This document shows, piece by piece, positions 1-7,458 of a stretch of 15,808 nt of DNA (position 1 is the stretch's first letter; each line of letters opens with the position of its first letter). The notes beneath the pieces were generated by a model. It made no database searches, was not told where the DNA came from, and saw nothing but the letters and a program-made list of their open reading frames with translations. A program made the position numbers and the translations under genes. The stretch comes from an uncultured Eubacteriales bacterium (GTDB lineage Bacteria; Bacillota; Clostridia; Oscillospirales; UMGS1783), in NCBI GenBank assembly GCA_900555065.1, contig USJY01000005.1, forward strand, positions 1-15,808, written 5' to 3'.

Positions 1-822
1 TACAAGGGCATCCCCACCGGTTTCCGCCTGCTGGATACCGTGCTTACCGGCCTTGGCCGCGGCGATCTGGTCATTCTGGCAGCCCGTCCCGGTATGGGCA
101 AAACCAGCTTTGCGCTGAACATTGCCACTCGCGTGGCTATGCAGCAGAAGGTGCCGGTGGCCATCTTCAGTCTGGAAATGACCAAGGAGCAGCTCACCAA
201 CCGTATCCTCTCGTCGGAGGCCGGTATCGACAGTCAGGCCTTCCGTACCGGCGCACTGCGCGCCGAGGACTGGGAGTATCTGGCACTGGCTACGGAAAAA
301 CTGCACGATGCACCGATCTATATGGACGACACCTCCGGTATCACCATCACCGAGATGAAGGCCAAGATCCGCCGGGTGAATCAGGACCCTGCCCGCCCCA
401 ACGTGGGCCTGATCGTCATCGACTATCTGCAGCTGATGACCACCGGCCAGCGCAGCGAGAACCGCGTGCAGGAGATCAGCTCCATCACCCGAAACCTGAA
501 GATCATGGCTAAGGAGCTGAACGTGCCCATCATCGCGCTGAGCCAGCTGTCCCGTGCGGTGGAAAAGCAGGGCAACAACTCCAGCCACCGCCCGCAGCTT
601 TCTGACCTGCGCGACTCCGGTTCTATCGAGCAGGACGCAGACTGCGTTCTGTTTTTGTACCGCGATTCCTACTACGCCAGCCAGAACCCGGACGGCGCCG
701 AGGTGGATGCCGATACCGCCGAGTGCATCGTGGCAAAGAACCGTCACGGCGAGACCAGCACCGTGCCGCTGGGCTGGGATGGTGCCCACACCCGCTTTAT
801 GGATGTGGACTTCAAGCGCTGA
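1..822 (+). CDS. dnaB: Replicative DNA helicase DnaB, C-terminal RecA-like domain (5' partial)
   Basis: The frame is open from base 1 and gives 273 residues, so roughly 170 N-terminal residues of a normal ~450-residue DnaB lie outside the window. What is visible is the RecA-like motor domain: Walker A (GMGKTS, visible residues 31-36), Walker B (LIVIDYLQLM, about 137-146), and the DnaB signature stretch containing SQLSR and then RPQLSDLRDSGSIEQDAD, ending in the conserved LFLYR. The protein is the hexameric ring ATPase that unwinds DNA ahead of the replisome. Codons end almost always in G or C, unlike the genes after 1258. The stop codon overlaps the tilS start (TGATG), so the two are translationally coupled. 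Family assignment is very secure; the ATG/GTG candidates inside the window are internal codons. Confidence 0.97.
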   Translation, partial: YKGIPTGFRLLDTVLTGLGRGDLVILAARPGMGKTSFALNIATRVAMQQKVPVAIFSLEMTKEQLTNRILSSEAGIDSQAFRTGALRAEDWEYLALATEKLHDAPIYMDDTSGITITEMKAKIRRVNQDPARPNVGLIVIDYLQLMTTGQRSENRVQEISSITRNLKIMAKELNVPIIALSQLSRAVEKQGNNSSHRPQLSDLRDSGSIEQDADCVLFLYRDSYYASQNPDGAEVDADTAECIVAKNRHGETSTVPLGWDGAHTRFMDVDFKR

Positions 823-1280
823 TGGATGCCGCGATCCTTGCCCGGGTGGAGGATTTCTGCACCCGGGAGGGGCTTTTGCAGCCCGGCGCACCGCAGCATC
901 TGGCAGCAGCAGTCTCCGGCGGGGCGGACAGCATGGCGCTGCTGCTCTTGCTGCGGCAATTGCAGCCGAGGTTTGGCTATACGCTCTCTGCCTGCCATGT
1001 GAACCACGGTCTGCGCGGGCAGAGCGCCGACCGGGACGAGGCCTTTGTGCGGGCAGAATGTGCCCGCTTGGGCGTGCCGCTGCGGGTGTTCCATGCAGCA
1101 GAGCTGGCCTCGCCCCCGGCACACGCCGGGGAGGACTGGGCGCGCCGTCTGCGCTACACGGCCTTTGCGCAGCTGCAAGAGCAGGGGATAGATGCCATCG
1201 CTACGGCCCATACTGCAAATGACCAGGCCGAAACGCTGCTGCTGCGGCTGCTGCGACATGGATATTACATGCCTGCATGA
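822..1280 (+). CDS. tilS: tRNA(Ile)-lysidine synthetase TilS, N-terminal fragment, truncated at ~1256
   Basis: TilS uses ATP to attach lysine to C34 of tRNA-Ile(CAU), changing its decoding to AUA. The ATG at 822 overlaps the dnaB stop by one base, a common coupled start. The N-terminal PP-loop is clear (SGGADS at residues 32-37), followed by the HVNHGLRG motif and the ATAHTANDQAET motif typical of the catalytic domain. Recognisable TilS sequence ends at about residue 145 (…LLLRLLR, base ~1256). The frame then runs through unrelated DNA for a few codons to a stop at 1280. A normal TilS is 300-470 residues, so more than half is missing, including the C-terminal tRNA-binding domains. Because an unrelated gene takes over at the same point, I read this as a junction break rather than ordinary decay. 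Confidence 0.9.
   Translation: MDAAILARVEDFCTREGLLQPGAPQHLAAAVSGGADSMALLLLLRQLQPRFGYTLSACHVNHGLRGQSADRDEAFVRAECARLGVPLRVFHAAELASPPAHAGEDWARRLRYTAFAQLQEQGIDAIATAHTANDQAETLLLRLLRHGYYMPA
1250..1262. other. Probable chimeric/recombination junction
   Basis: The TilS frame loses its family sequence within a few bases of 1256, and a different-frame, unrelated Cys-rich ORF becomes protein-like from the ATG at 1258. There is no spacer, RBS or promoter between them. Base composition and wobble preference also change here: G/C-ending codons dominate to the left and are much more mixed to the right. No insertion-sequence end, direct repeat or attachment-like core is visible. The simplest inference is an assembly chimera of two genomes. 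A genuine deletion or rearrangement is the alternative. Confidence 0.65.
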
Positions 1281-1614
1281 AAATATCTGCAACTGCTTCG
1301 ACGGCGAGCTCGTAGACGATCCGAACGGCAATAAGCTGTTTATCACGATTGGTCTGTTCTCCATCATTCGCCTGGAGAGAGACGCACAGCTGCTGATTCC
1401 GTCTTATGACTTCTACATCCCCGAAAAAGAATGCGCATGCGGCGAGGAAGAGGATCCCTGCTCCTTCTTCCGGCGTATCAGTTTCCCGACCGATGAGTTT
1501 GCGCCCCCGCAGATTCAGGCGTTTGACAACGCCATCTCGGCTTGCCCGTGCCGTGAGCCGGAACCCCCGTGCTGCGACCCCAGGCCTGAGAATCAGTGCA
1601 GGCGCTGCAGATAA
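1258..1614 (+). CDS. Cys-rich, spore-coat-like hypothetical protein (probably 5'-truncated)
   Basis: From the ATG at 1258 the frame encodes 118 residues with about 15 cysteines. They cluster at the N-terminus (TCLHENICNC), in the middle (ECACGEEEDPC) and in a C-terminal tail rich in C, P, E and R (CPCREPEPPCC… to QCRRCR). The middle contains a hydrophobic, beta-type stretch (NKLFITIGLFSIIRLER). This looks like the small Cys-rich proteins of clostridial spore outer layers, but I cannot name a family with certainty. The open frame extends upstream to 1192 only as a shadow of tilS. There is no Shine-Dalgarno site before 1258, so the native start was probably further upstream and has been lost at the junction. 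A hairpin at 1711-1744 may terminate it. Confidence 0.6.
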   Translation: MDITCLHENICNCFDGELVDDPNGNKLFITIGLFSIIRLERDAQLLIPSYDFYIPEKECACGEEEDPCSFFRRISFPTDEFAPPQIQAFDNAISACPCREPEPPCCDPRPENQCRRCR

Positions 1615-1710
1615 CGAGCGTCGATAAGCAAAACCGACATAGTGCAGACGCAGATCAAATTTGCGTTACAGGACACAAAGGGCAGTTTTTACAGGAGATT
1701 ATGTAATGAA

Positions 1711-1744
1711 ACGGAGCGGTGCGGCAAGAGCGGCGCCGCTCCGT
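1711..1744 (+). terminator. Hairpin, possible terminator of the Cys-rich gene
   Basis: ACGGAGCGG at 1711-1719 pairs perfectly with CCGCTCCGT at 1736-1744 (9 bp plus a G-U pair), with a 16-base loop that is itself G/C-rich. Only a weak CTTT follows, so the intrinsic terminator call is moderate. It lies about 100 bases after the stop at 1614. Confidence 0.45.
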
Positions 1745-2854
1745 CTTTGCCGCAAAACGGCAGATAGACCTGATAAAAACCAGATTCCCCTGATCAAGAA
1801 ATAAGACCGCAAATATACCCGAATTTGCCTGATATAACTATATTTAATATTTCCCACGGCTTGACCGCGCGACGCGCCGTCGCCCGGCATGGCTCAGGAT
1901 TAAAAGAAAAATATAGGACATGCTTTTGCATTTCGACGTAATACATTCCTGCTCTTCAAGTACGTCCGTCGCCTCGTTTCACAAAGCTTACTATGGCGTT
2001 GTAAACGCTTCCATTTTTTACATACGGTAAAATCGGCCTCATGTTCAAGTCAGACTCATATGTACGGGATAAATGGATAGGATCATATCTCTGTAGTTCC
2101 TTCACGTCGGAACAAGTCACGCTCGGACTGATTTTTTATTTCATAAAACACAGTCGCCCGCTCACTGTTCCGCATCTTTCGCAAAAAGTCGCGCTCGAGC
2201 TCGCCAGTTTAGTCGTAAACGCCCTCACAACGGCTTGCTGTCGCTATATCAACTTTATGCGAGTTCGTGGGTTCAGCTCTCTCCGGCAAAATGCCGAAAA
2301 TATCTTTTTCATGTGGCTTAGACAATATCGCAGCGTTAGGTTTCCATCTCCGGAAATCATAGGCCGTTTCGCTTTCTCCTTTTGTCACACAAGCAAAGAT
2401 CCAAAGGGAAGTGCCGACCGCTCTCTCTGATCCCGGCGCTTCTTCTTTTATGTTCGGATATTGTTTTACACATATGCACAAAGCCTATGCTCTTCGGCAG
2501 GTATGCGCTTTCGGCTTTTGATTTATACGAAGAAATGCCCCGCAAAGCTTTCTGATATACATAATTCCTTTGTGCTCTGATACGCAAAAACATAACGTCT
2601 CATCGCAGCGGTTACCGCTTCTATTCGCATGCTATGCAAATGTTTTGCCGATCAACGTTCATTTGCCTGCGTCATTACGCGATTTTTCATCTGTAAACGC
2701 CTGTTTGAATTTTTATGAGAACGATGATTTACTCCGAAAAGAAGAGAAAATAGCCTGAACATGCCAAGTGAATTTCAGAATGAATTTATTGCCGTTGGTT
2801 ATGATAAATATACGAAATGAAAATTTTAAAACGACGTGTGGACAGGGTGGAAAA
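1745..2854. other. About 1.1 kb without a convincing intact gene; possible decayed minus-strand gene
   Basis: No frame here has a family-like product, a good RBS and a credible length together. The longest plus frame (2041-2430, 129 codons) has no SD and an unconvincing composition. On the minus strand, runs of protein-like sequence switch frame and are split by stops. One example is the 90-codon frame at 2481-2209, continued after a TAA, followed by a +1 shift near 2100 into a stretch reading to about 1958. That pattern is what a decayed gene would look like, but I recognise no family, so it remains speculative. A short perfect hairpin (GCGACG-CGC-CGTCGC, 1869-1883) is present. No tRNA, rRNA or known riboswitch core was seen. 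Confidence 0.4.
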
Positions 2855-3544
2855 ATGGCCGAAGAACTTTTGGTTTTCAGAAATGTGAACAAGGTATATG
2901 AAAACGGGGAGGACCGGATCTACGCGCTTAAGAATATCAATTTATCCATATATAGAGGAGAATTTGTCGCCATTCTCGGCATGTCCGGGTCAGGAAAGTC
3001 CACCTTTATGAATATCGTCGGCGGGCTGGACCGGCCGGACAGCGGCGTTTTTTTGTATGAAGGTGAAAATATTCGCCGCTATGACGATACCCGCATGTCC
3101 CGATACCGCAATCAGGTCATTGGATTCATATTTCAGAACTTTAACCTGGACCCCTCCCTTACTGCGCTGGAAAACGTCGTCATGCCGTTGATCTATGCAG
3201 GCGTCCCGCGCAGCAGACGTATTCCCATGGCGGAGACGGCGCTTGCGCGCGTCGGCCTGAGCGGACGGATGCACCATCGTCCTTCTGAGCTTTCAGGCGG
3301 TCAGATGCAGCGCGTATGCATTGCAAGGGCCATGGTCAATCGGCCGAAAATCATTTTGGCGGACGAGCCCACCGGTAACCTTGACAAAAAGTCCGGCGAA
3401 TTGGTGATGGGACTACTCAAGGAACTCTCCCAGAGCGGTTATACGATCCTTATGGTAACGCACAACAGCTTTCAGGCCCGCAGCGCCGGCCGTGTCATTG
3501 AAATCAGCGACGGCAGCATTATGCGGGACGTGTATACAAAATAG
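2855..3544 (+). CDS. ABC transporter ATP-binding protein, MacB/LolD (FtsE-like) type
   Basis: The protein has 229 residues from the ATG at 2855, which follows a GGGTGG sequence. The frame is open further upstream, but that part looks non-coding and the family normally begins at this point. All nucleotide-binding motifs are intact: Walker A GMSGSGKST (42-50), Q-loop (IFQNFNL, Q94), signature LSGGQ (146-150) followed by MQRVCIARA, Walker B IILADEP (166-172), the D-loop region with TGNLD, and the H-loop H203. The TGNLDKKSGE sequence and the short length match the MacB/LolD/YknY class, which energises FtsX/MacB-type permeases in lipoprotein, peptide or antimicrobial export. No permease is encoded next to it: the following ~340 bases are non-coding and an unrelated operon begins afterwards. 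Function is therefore sure only at the ATPase level; the partner must be encoded elsewhere or has been lost. Confidence 0.9.
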   Translation: MAEELLVFRNVNKVYENGEDRIYALKNINLSIYRGEFVAILGMSGSGKSTFMNIVGGLDRPDSGVFLYEGENIRRYDDTRMSRYRNQVIGFIFQNFNLDPSLTALENVVMPLIYAGVPRSRRIPMAETALARVGLSGRMHHRPSELSGGQMQRVCIARAMVNRPKIILADEPTGNLDKKSGELVMGLLKELSQSGYTILMVTHNSFQARSAGRVIEISDGSIMRDVYTK

Positions 3545-3834
3545 TCACTTTTGCGGGCGATATGGAACGAATAAGCCCAGTATAGAATCAAAAAGCAATC
3601 AGTCTTATGTGAAAACCGTAGCGCGCCTGGCTTGCATGCGCCGGTTCAGCCGTAAATGTTCGCTCTTTCGCACGGACTACATGCAACCAGAGCGCGCAGA
3701 AGTCTTGTAACGAAAGAACGACGCAAATGCGAATGAAGCGGCGCCGCGCAGGGAGCTGCCTGTTATTACAAAACTGATACGTAGCATTCAAGCTTTTTTG
3801 CAATGCAGTTAAACAACATGTTTTGACAAAAGAA
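3545..3834. other. Gene-free spacer
   Basis: These ~290 bases contain no frame with both an RBS and protein-like composition. A 71-codon minus-strand frame (3803-3588) is basic and Cys/Arg-rich without any recognisable motif, and I do not regard it as a gene. No clear terminator for the ABC ATPase was found. The only structural hint is a weak 5-bp GCATT/AATGC pairing near 3784-3807. Confidence 0.5.
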
Positions 3835-3863
3835 TTGCCATTGTCTTAATTCTATGGTAAAAT
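3835..3863 (+). promoter_or_regulatory. Sigma-A-type promoter for the thymidylate kinase operon
   Basis: TTGCCA at 3835-3840 (one mismatch to TTGACA), a 17-base spacer and TAAAAT at 3858-3863 form a good vegetative promoter in an A/T-rich stretch. Transcription would start near 3870, just before the ATG at 3889. A perfect TTGACA at 3823-3828 lies nearby but has a poorer -10 partner (TTAATT/TAATTC at 3846-3852). Confidence 0.65.
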
Positions 3864-3888
3864 AAATAAAATAAATTTTCTGGATGGG

Positions 3889-4611
3889 ATGGGACGATTG
3901 AAACAGGATGAGAAGCGCGGCAAACTCATTGTAATAGACGGCGTGGACGCCAGCGGCAAAGAGTCGCAGAGCAATCTATTGTTCAGCGCTGTAAAGCGTG
4001 AGCTAAGCGTGGAAAAAATCAGTTTTCCAGATTATGGATCAGATAGTTCCGCACCGCTTCGCATGTATCTGTCCGGTCAGTTCGGGAGCGATCCGCAGGA
4101 TGTAAATGCGTACGCAGCATCCCTTTTTTTTGCCGTGGACCGTTACGCTTCATTTAAACGCAGCTGGGGAGAGCGCCTGTATACAGGCGTTTCCATTCTT
4201 GCGGACCGCTATGTCAATTCCAATATGATTCACCAGACTGTCAAGCTCCCTCGGGCCGAGTGGGACGATTTTCTGGAATGGGTGGACGACCTGGAATACT
4301 GTAAATTAGGTCTGCCCAGGCCCGACCTTGTACTGTTTTTGGATATGCCGGTAGACGCGGTCATGAAGCTGATGTCCCTGCGAGATCAGGGCGACATGGC
4401 CAGACGCGATATTCATGAAAAGAATATCGATTACCTGCGCGCTTGCTCTGAAGCGGCGAATTACGCCTGCGACAAGTTCGGATGGACCCGAATCCGCTGC
4501 GCGGAAGACGGCTTGGCGCGACCCATATCGCACATCCATGCAGAGATACTGAGGAGAGTGAAAGATCTTTATGCTGGAATTCCATCCGATAAAGATTACA
4601 GACAGGCCTGA
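3889..4611 (+). CDS. tmk: Thymidylate kinase-like dNMP kinase
   Basis: The 240-residue protein fits dTMP kinase, which phosphorylates dTMP to dTDP for DNA synthesis. The sequence shows a beta strand and P-loop (GVDASGKES, residues 18-26), the DRY motif (106-108, ADRYVNSN) that binds the nucleotide, and a predicted strand LVLFLDMP later on. The P-loop has ASGKES instead of the classic GAGKTT. That form, and the SFPDYxSDSSA motif, are typical as I recall of a clostridial branch of the family. The ATG at 3889 is preceded by a weak GGATGGG and by the promoter at 3835-3863, so this is the first gene of the operon. Its 3' end overlaps the next gene by 41 bases. Preference for dTMP over other dNMPs cannot be judged by eye. 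Confidence 0.82.
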   Translation: MGRLKQDEKRGKLIVIDGVDASGKESQSNLLFSAVKRELSVEKISFPDYGSDSSAPLRMYLSGQFGSDPQDVNAYAASLFFAVDRYASFKRSWGERLYTGVSILADRYVNSNMIHQTVKLPRAEWDDFLEWVDDLEYCKLGLPRPDLVLFLDMPVDAVMKLMSLRDQGDMARRDIHEKNIDYLRACSEAANYACDKFGWTRIRCAEDGLARPISHIHAEILRRVKDLYAGIPSDKDYRQA

Positions 4612-5455
4612 AATTGAGAAATACACCGCGCAGAGCGACTACCAAAGCTGTGAATACGCGTTTACAAACCTGTTCATCTGGCGGCAGCACTATCATACGG
4701 CTTTTGCGGCAGAGGACGGTGCTTTATTTATCCGAAACGTATACAACGGCATGCACTATTATTTCTTTCCCGCAGGCGCTGCAGATAAGGCCGGCGCCAT
4801 CCGGAAGATCATGGCGCATGCGGCCGGCCATCCCTATCGTATAAGCCTGATGAGCGCGGAACAGAAACAGACGCTGGAAAGCCTGTTCCCCGGACAGTTT
4901 CTGTATACGCCTGAACGCGACGCATATGAGTACATATACAATGCAGGCGACCTGATCAGCCTGTCGGGCCGGAAATATCACGGCAAGCGCAACCATATCA
5001 GCAAGTTTTACCGCGAGGTGGGGGACAGCACCCTGTTTGAACCCATTACGATGGAAAATATCGTCGACTGTAAAAACGCTTATTACAAATGGCTTGAGGG
5101 TCGCGACGGCGATTATCATGACGAACGCATCGCAGTCAATGAGGCGCTCAATCATTTTGATGAGCTGGGATTGATCGGCGGACTGCTCCGAGGACCAAGC
5201 GGCGTATGCGCATTTACTGCCGGCCGTCCGCTCAACAGCAATACTTTTGTCATCCATATAGAAAAAGGACTCGATGCGGCGGATGGGGTGTATTCCGTCA
5301 TAAACAACCTGTTTGCCAAATATGCGTGCGCCGGGTATGCGTATATCAACCGTGAAGACGATATCGGGATTGAAGGACTGCGCAAATCCAAGCTTTCCTA
5401 TCATCCGGCGTATCTGATAGAGCGTTTTACTGCAAAGCATGTGACACAGGAGTAA
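4571..5455 (+). CDS. DUF2156 family protein (GNAT-like, LPG-synthase C-terminal-like)
   Basis: The product has 294 residues. The N-terminal half opens with LEFHPIKITDRPEIEKY and has CEYAFTNLFIW, and the second half holds SGRKYHGKRNHISKF, FEPIT and a C-terminal INREDDIGIEGLRKSKLSYHP. These are the landmarks of DUF2156, a pair of GNAT-like folds related to the catalytic part of MprF lysyl-phosphatidylglycerol synthase. Substrate and reaction are not known for stand-alone members; an aminoacyl- or acyl-transferase role is inference. There is no transmembrane segment. The start lies inside the tmk 3' end (41-base overlap), with GAGGAG at 4551-4556 about 14 bases upstream, so translation is probably coupled. 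The next gene follows after three bases. Confidence 0.85.
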   Translation: MLEFHPIKITDRPEIEKYTAQSDYQSCEYAFTNLFIWRQHYHTAFAAEDGALFIRNVYNGMHYYFFPAGAADKAGAIRKIMAHAAGHPYRISLMSAEQKQTLESLFPGQFLYTPERDAYEYIYNAGDLISLSGRKYHGKRNHISKFYREVGDSTLFEPITMENIVDCKNAYYKWLEGRDGDYHDERIAVNEALNHFDELGLIGGLLRGPSGVCAFTAGRPLNSNTFVIHIEKGLDAADGVYSVINNLFAKYACAGYAYINREDDIGIEGLRKSKLSYHPAYLIERFTAKHVTQE

Positions 5456-5458
5456 AAA

Positions 5459-6328
5459 ATGCAACAGTGCAGTTATCACATACAATTTGCCGATCCGGTC
5501 CATCTGCCGGTCCTGCGTTCTATGTGGGCAGAAATATTCGGTGACTGCGAAGCGTATATCAATCTGTTTTTTTCCCATGTGTATACGCCTGCCCGCGCAT
5601 TGATCGCGATGGTGGACTGGCAAGTCGCAGCCATGCTCTTTTTCCCATCCCGCCGGATGATACTGCAGGGGAAGGCTGCCCGCGTTGGCTATGTATGCGG
5701 CGCGGCAACCAGGCCTGCATACCGCGGCGCGGGGATTATGGCGACTATGCTACAGGCGGCGCACAGTCAAATGCGGCGCGCAGGCGACGCGGGCGCGGTT
5801 TTAATCCCGGCATCCCAATCCCTGTATGCATATTATGAAAAGCACGGTTACCGGGATTTTTTTTACCAGGATACGCTTTTGCTGACAGACTCGCCGCCGG
5901 ATACCGTTCCAGCCCGGCTTGCGCCGCTTACTGATGCGGGACCTGTTCTGCCTGTTTACAACGCGTTTGCCAGCACCCGACCCGATCTCGTTTTGCAGGA
6001 TGCGGACAGTTATGCGCTCGTTTTGAAAGAATATGCCGGCTACGGACGCCTGTATCTGTGGGATCAGAACAAGTATCTTTTCTGCAGGCGCGCGCAGGAT
6101 CAGATCATTGTGGACGAATGCATATCGGCCGCCCCTCTTACGAAGACGGCGCTTGAAGGCCTATTTTCCGCACTGAAAGCCGAATTCCCAGGGACAACCA
6201 GCCTGTCCATGCATACTCCCGCCGGCTGCCTGCCCAACGCAATGCGTATGAGAAACGGAATGCTATGTCAGTTCAACTCCGCCCGGTCAGCGGGCGGGCT
6301 CGGATATATGAACATGATGCTCAATTAG
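5459..6328 (+). CDS. GNAT family N-acetyltransferase
   Basis: This 289-residue protein has a GNAT acetyl-CoA-binding motif A at about residues 78-100 (GYVCGAATRPAYRGAGIMATML, with R85, R89, G90 and G92 fitting the RxxGxG/A loop). It is followed by an IPASQSLYAYYEKHGY motif-B region (about 116-131) typical of acetyltransferases. The C-terminal ~150 residues look like a second, degenerate domain, as in the larger Eis-like GNATs, though the protein is shorter than Eis. The acceptor substrate cannot be read from the sequence. The start is well supported: AGGAG lies about 8 bases before the ATG and only three bases separate it from the DUF2156 stop. Two GNAT-fold genes in tandem suggest related or cooperating transfer reactions, which is inference. 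Confidence 0.85.
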   Translation: MQQCSYHIQFADPVHLPVLRSMWAEIFGDCEAYINLFFSHVYTPARALIAMVDWQVAAMLFFPSRRMILQGKAARVGYVCGAATRPAYRGAGIMATMLQAAHSQMRRAGDAGAVLIPASQSLYAYYEKHGYRDFFYQDTLLLTDSPPDTVPARLAPLTDAGPVLPVYNAFASTRPDLVLQDADSYALVLKEYAGYGRLYLWDQNKYLFCRRAQDQIIVDECISAAPLTKTALEGLFSALKAEFPGTTSLSMHTPAGCLPNAMRMRNGMLCQFNSARSAGGLGYMNMMLN

Positions 6329-6343
6329 AAAGGAAGCGATAGT

Positions 6344-6883
6344 ATGGTCTATGTATTTTTTGCAGACGGTTTTGAAGAAATCGAAGCGGTTACCATTGTG
6401 GATGTGCTGCGGCGCGGCGGAGTAGACGTCGCTACGGTTGGGATCGGTTCCCGCAGTATCACTGGCACGCACGGCTTGCGTATTGAAACCGATATTGCCG
6501 ACACGGAAGCAGCGGACGAAGGGATTGAGATGATCGTGCTCCCCGGCGGTCAGCCGGGCACGGATAACCTTGGCAGGAGCGCGACGGTGGCGCGGCTGAT
6601 CGGAGAATGCATGGCGGCGGAGAAATGGGTGGCCGCCATCTGCGCCGCGCCTATGGTATTGGGCCAAGCCGGCGTACTGCAGGGCCGCCGGGCTGTCTGT
6701 TATCCCGGATGTGAAGGTGCGCTTACAGGCGCGCAGCTGAGCGGAGATAACGTTGTCCGGGACGGAAACATCATCACCTCAAAAGGCCCCGGTACCGCCA
6801 TGGAGTTTGCGCTGGCCCTGCTTATGGCGCTCAAAGGCGAGGCAGCGGCGGCTGAAGTGGCCGCCGGCATGTTGCTCGCATGA
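6344..6883 (+). CDS. DJ-1/PfpI (ThiJ) family protein
   Basis: The product has 179 residues, a usual length for the family. Hallmarks are the N-terminal FADGFEEIEA stretch (E14 aligning with DJ-1 E18), LPGGQPGTDNL (66-76) and the nucleophile elbow AAICAAP with C100 in the position of DJ-1 C106. Relatives act as glyoxalase or deglycase-type enzymes or as redox-sensitive chaperones; the actual role here is not determined. An AGGAAG Shine-Dalgarno site sits before the ATG at 6344. The gene's last codon and stop overlap the start of the cyclo-ligase (ATGA at 6880-6883), so the two are translationally coupled. Confidence 0.93.
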   Translation: MVYVFFADGFEEIEAVTIVDVLRRGGVDVATVGIGSRSITGTHGLRIETDIADTEAADEGIEMIVLPGGQPGTDNLGRSATVARLIGECMAAEKWVAAICAAPMVLGQAGVLQGRRAVCYPGCEGALTGAQLSGDNVVRDGNIITSKGPGTAMEFALALLMALKGEAAAAEVAAGMLLA

Positions 6884-7458
6884 GCCTTTCGGACCAGAAA
6901 GCCGCGTTTCGCCTTCGCGTAGAGCGGACCCTGCCCGGACCGGGACTTCGACCGGCGATGGACGCGTCGATTGTTCGCTTTGTGCAGGGTTATCCGGCAT
7001 ACCGGGCGGCGGAGAGGGTCGCTTTATATTCTCCAATATGCAACGAACCGGACATTTCCGCGCTGTTTCACACAGCGCTTGCAGAGGGGAAAACAGTGTG
7101 TTTTCCCCTCTGTGACAAGCATGCTGCCGCGCTTCGTTTTTTTGCCGTGCGGGAAGGGGATCGCTTTGTCCGCGGCGCTTTTGGAATTCTGGAGCCTGAT
7201 CCGAAGCAGGCGCTTCCCATCCCTGAAGAGAGCATAGATTTTATACTGGTTCCCGGCCTTGCGTTCGACCTTGCGGGAATTCGTCTGGGGCGGGGCAAAG
7301 GTTATTATGACCGCGTTTTGTCTGGCATTGGTGCGGTGCGCTGTGGCATCGCCTATTCAAGTTACGTATATCCGTCCCTGCCCGCCGGGCCATGGGACGT
7401 GAAGATGGATCTTGTGGTTACGGAACAGGGGGTGGCGTACCGTGCAGAAAAAAATTAA
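6880..7458 (+). CDS. 5-formyltetrahydrofolate cyclo-ligase
   Basis: The enzyme converts 5-formyl-THF with ATP to 5,10-methenyl-THF, returning a storage form of folate to the one-carbon pool. The 192-residue length is normal. The C-terminal signature is intact: FILVPGLAFDLAGIRLGRGKGYYDR (residues 121-145), with the Gly/Lys loop that binds ATP phosphates. The usual YSPICNEPDI (50-59) and FGILEPD (101-107) sites are also present. The start overlaps the preceding stop by four bases. The end overlaps the following CPBP gene by 17 bases. Its place in an operon headed by a thymidylate kinase-like gene fits folate-linked nucleotide metabolism, although the other members do not obviously belong to that pathway. 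Confidence 0.95.
   Translation: MSLSDQKAAFRLRVERTLPGPGLRPAMDASIVRFVQGYPAYRAAERVALYSPICNEPDISALFHTALAEGKTVCFPLCDKHAAALRFFAVREGDRFVRGAFGILEPDPKQALPIPEESIDFILVPGLAFDLAGIRLGRGKGYYDRVLSGIGAVRCGIAYSSYVYPSLPAGPWDVKMDLVVTEQGVAYRAEKN

Noticed and set aside
1192..1257. Upstream extension of the Cys-rich frame giving a 140-residue protein
   Set aside because: This part is a shadow of tilS in another frame; it does not belong to the Cys-rich protein.
1706..1804. 32-codon ORF with AGGAG eight bases upstream
   Set aside because: It runs through the hairpin at 1711-1744, and its product is Arg/Ala/Lys-rich with no recognisable character; more likely a terminator region than a gene.
2041..2430. 129-codon plus-strand ORF
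   Set aside because: No Shine-Dalgarno site, no recognisable domain and non-coding-like composition.
3823..3852. Perfect TTGACA as the -35 of the tmk promoter
   Set aside because: Spacing to a good -10 is poor; the TTGCCA-N17-TAAAAT pair just downstream is better, so the TTGACA is noted only as an alternative.
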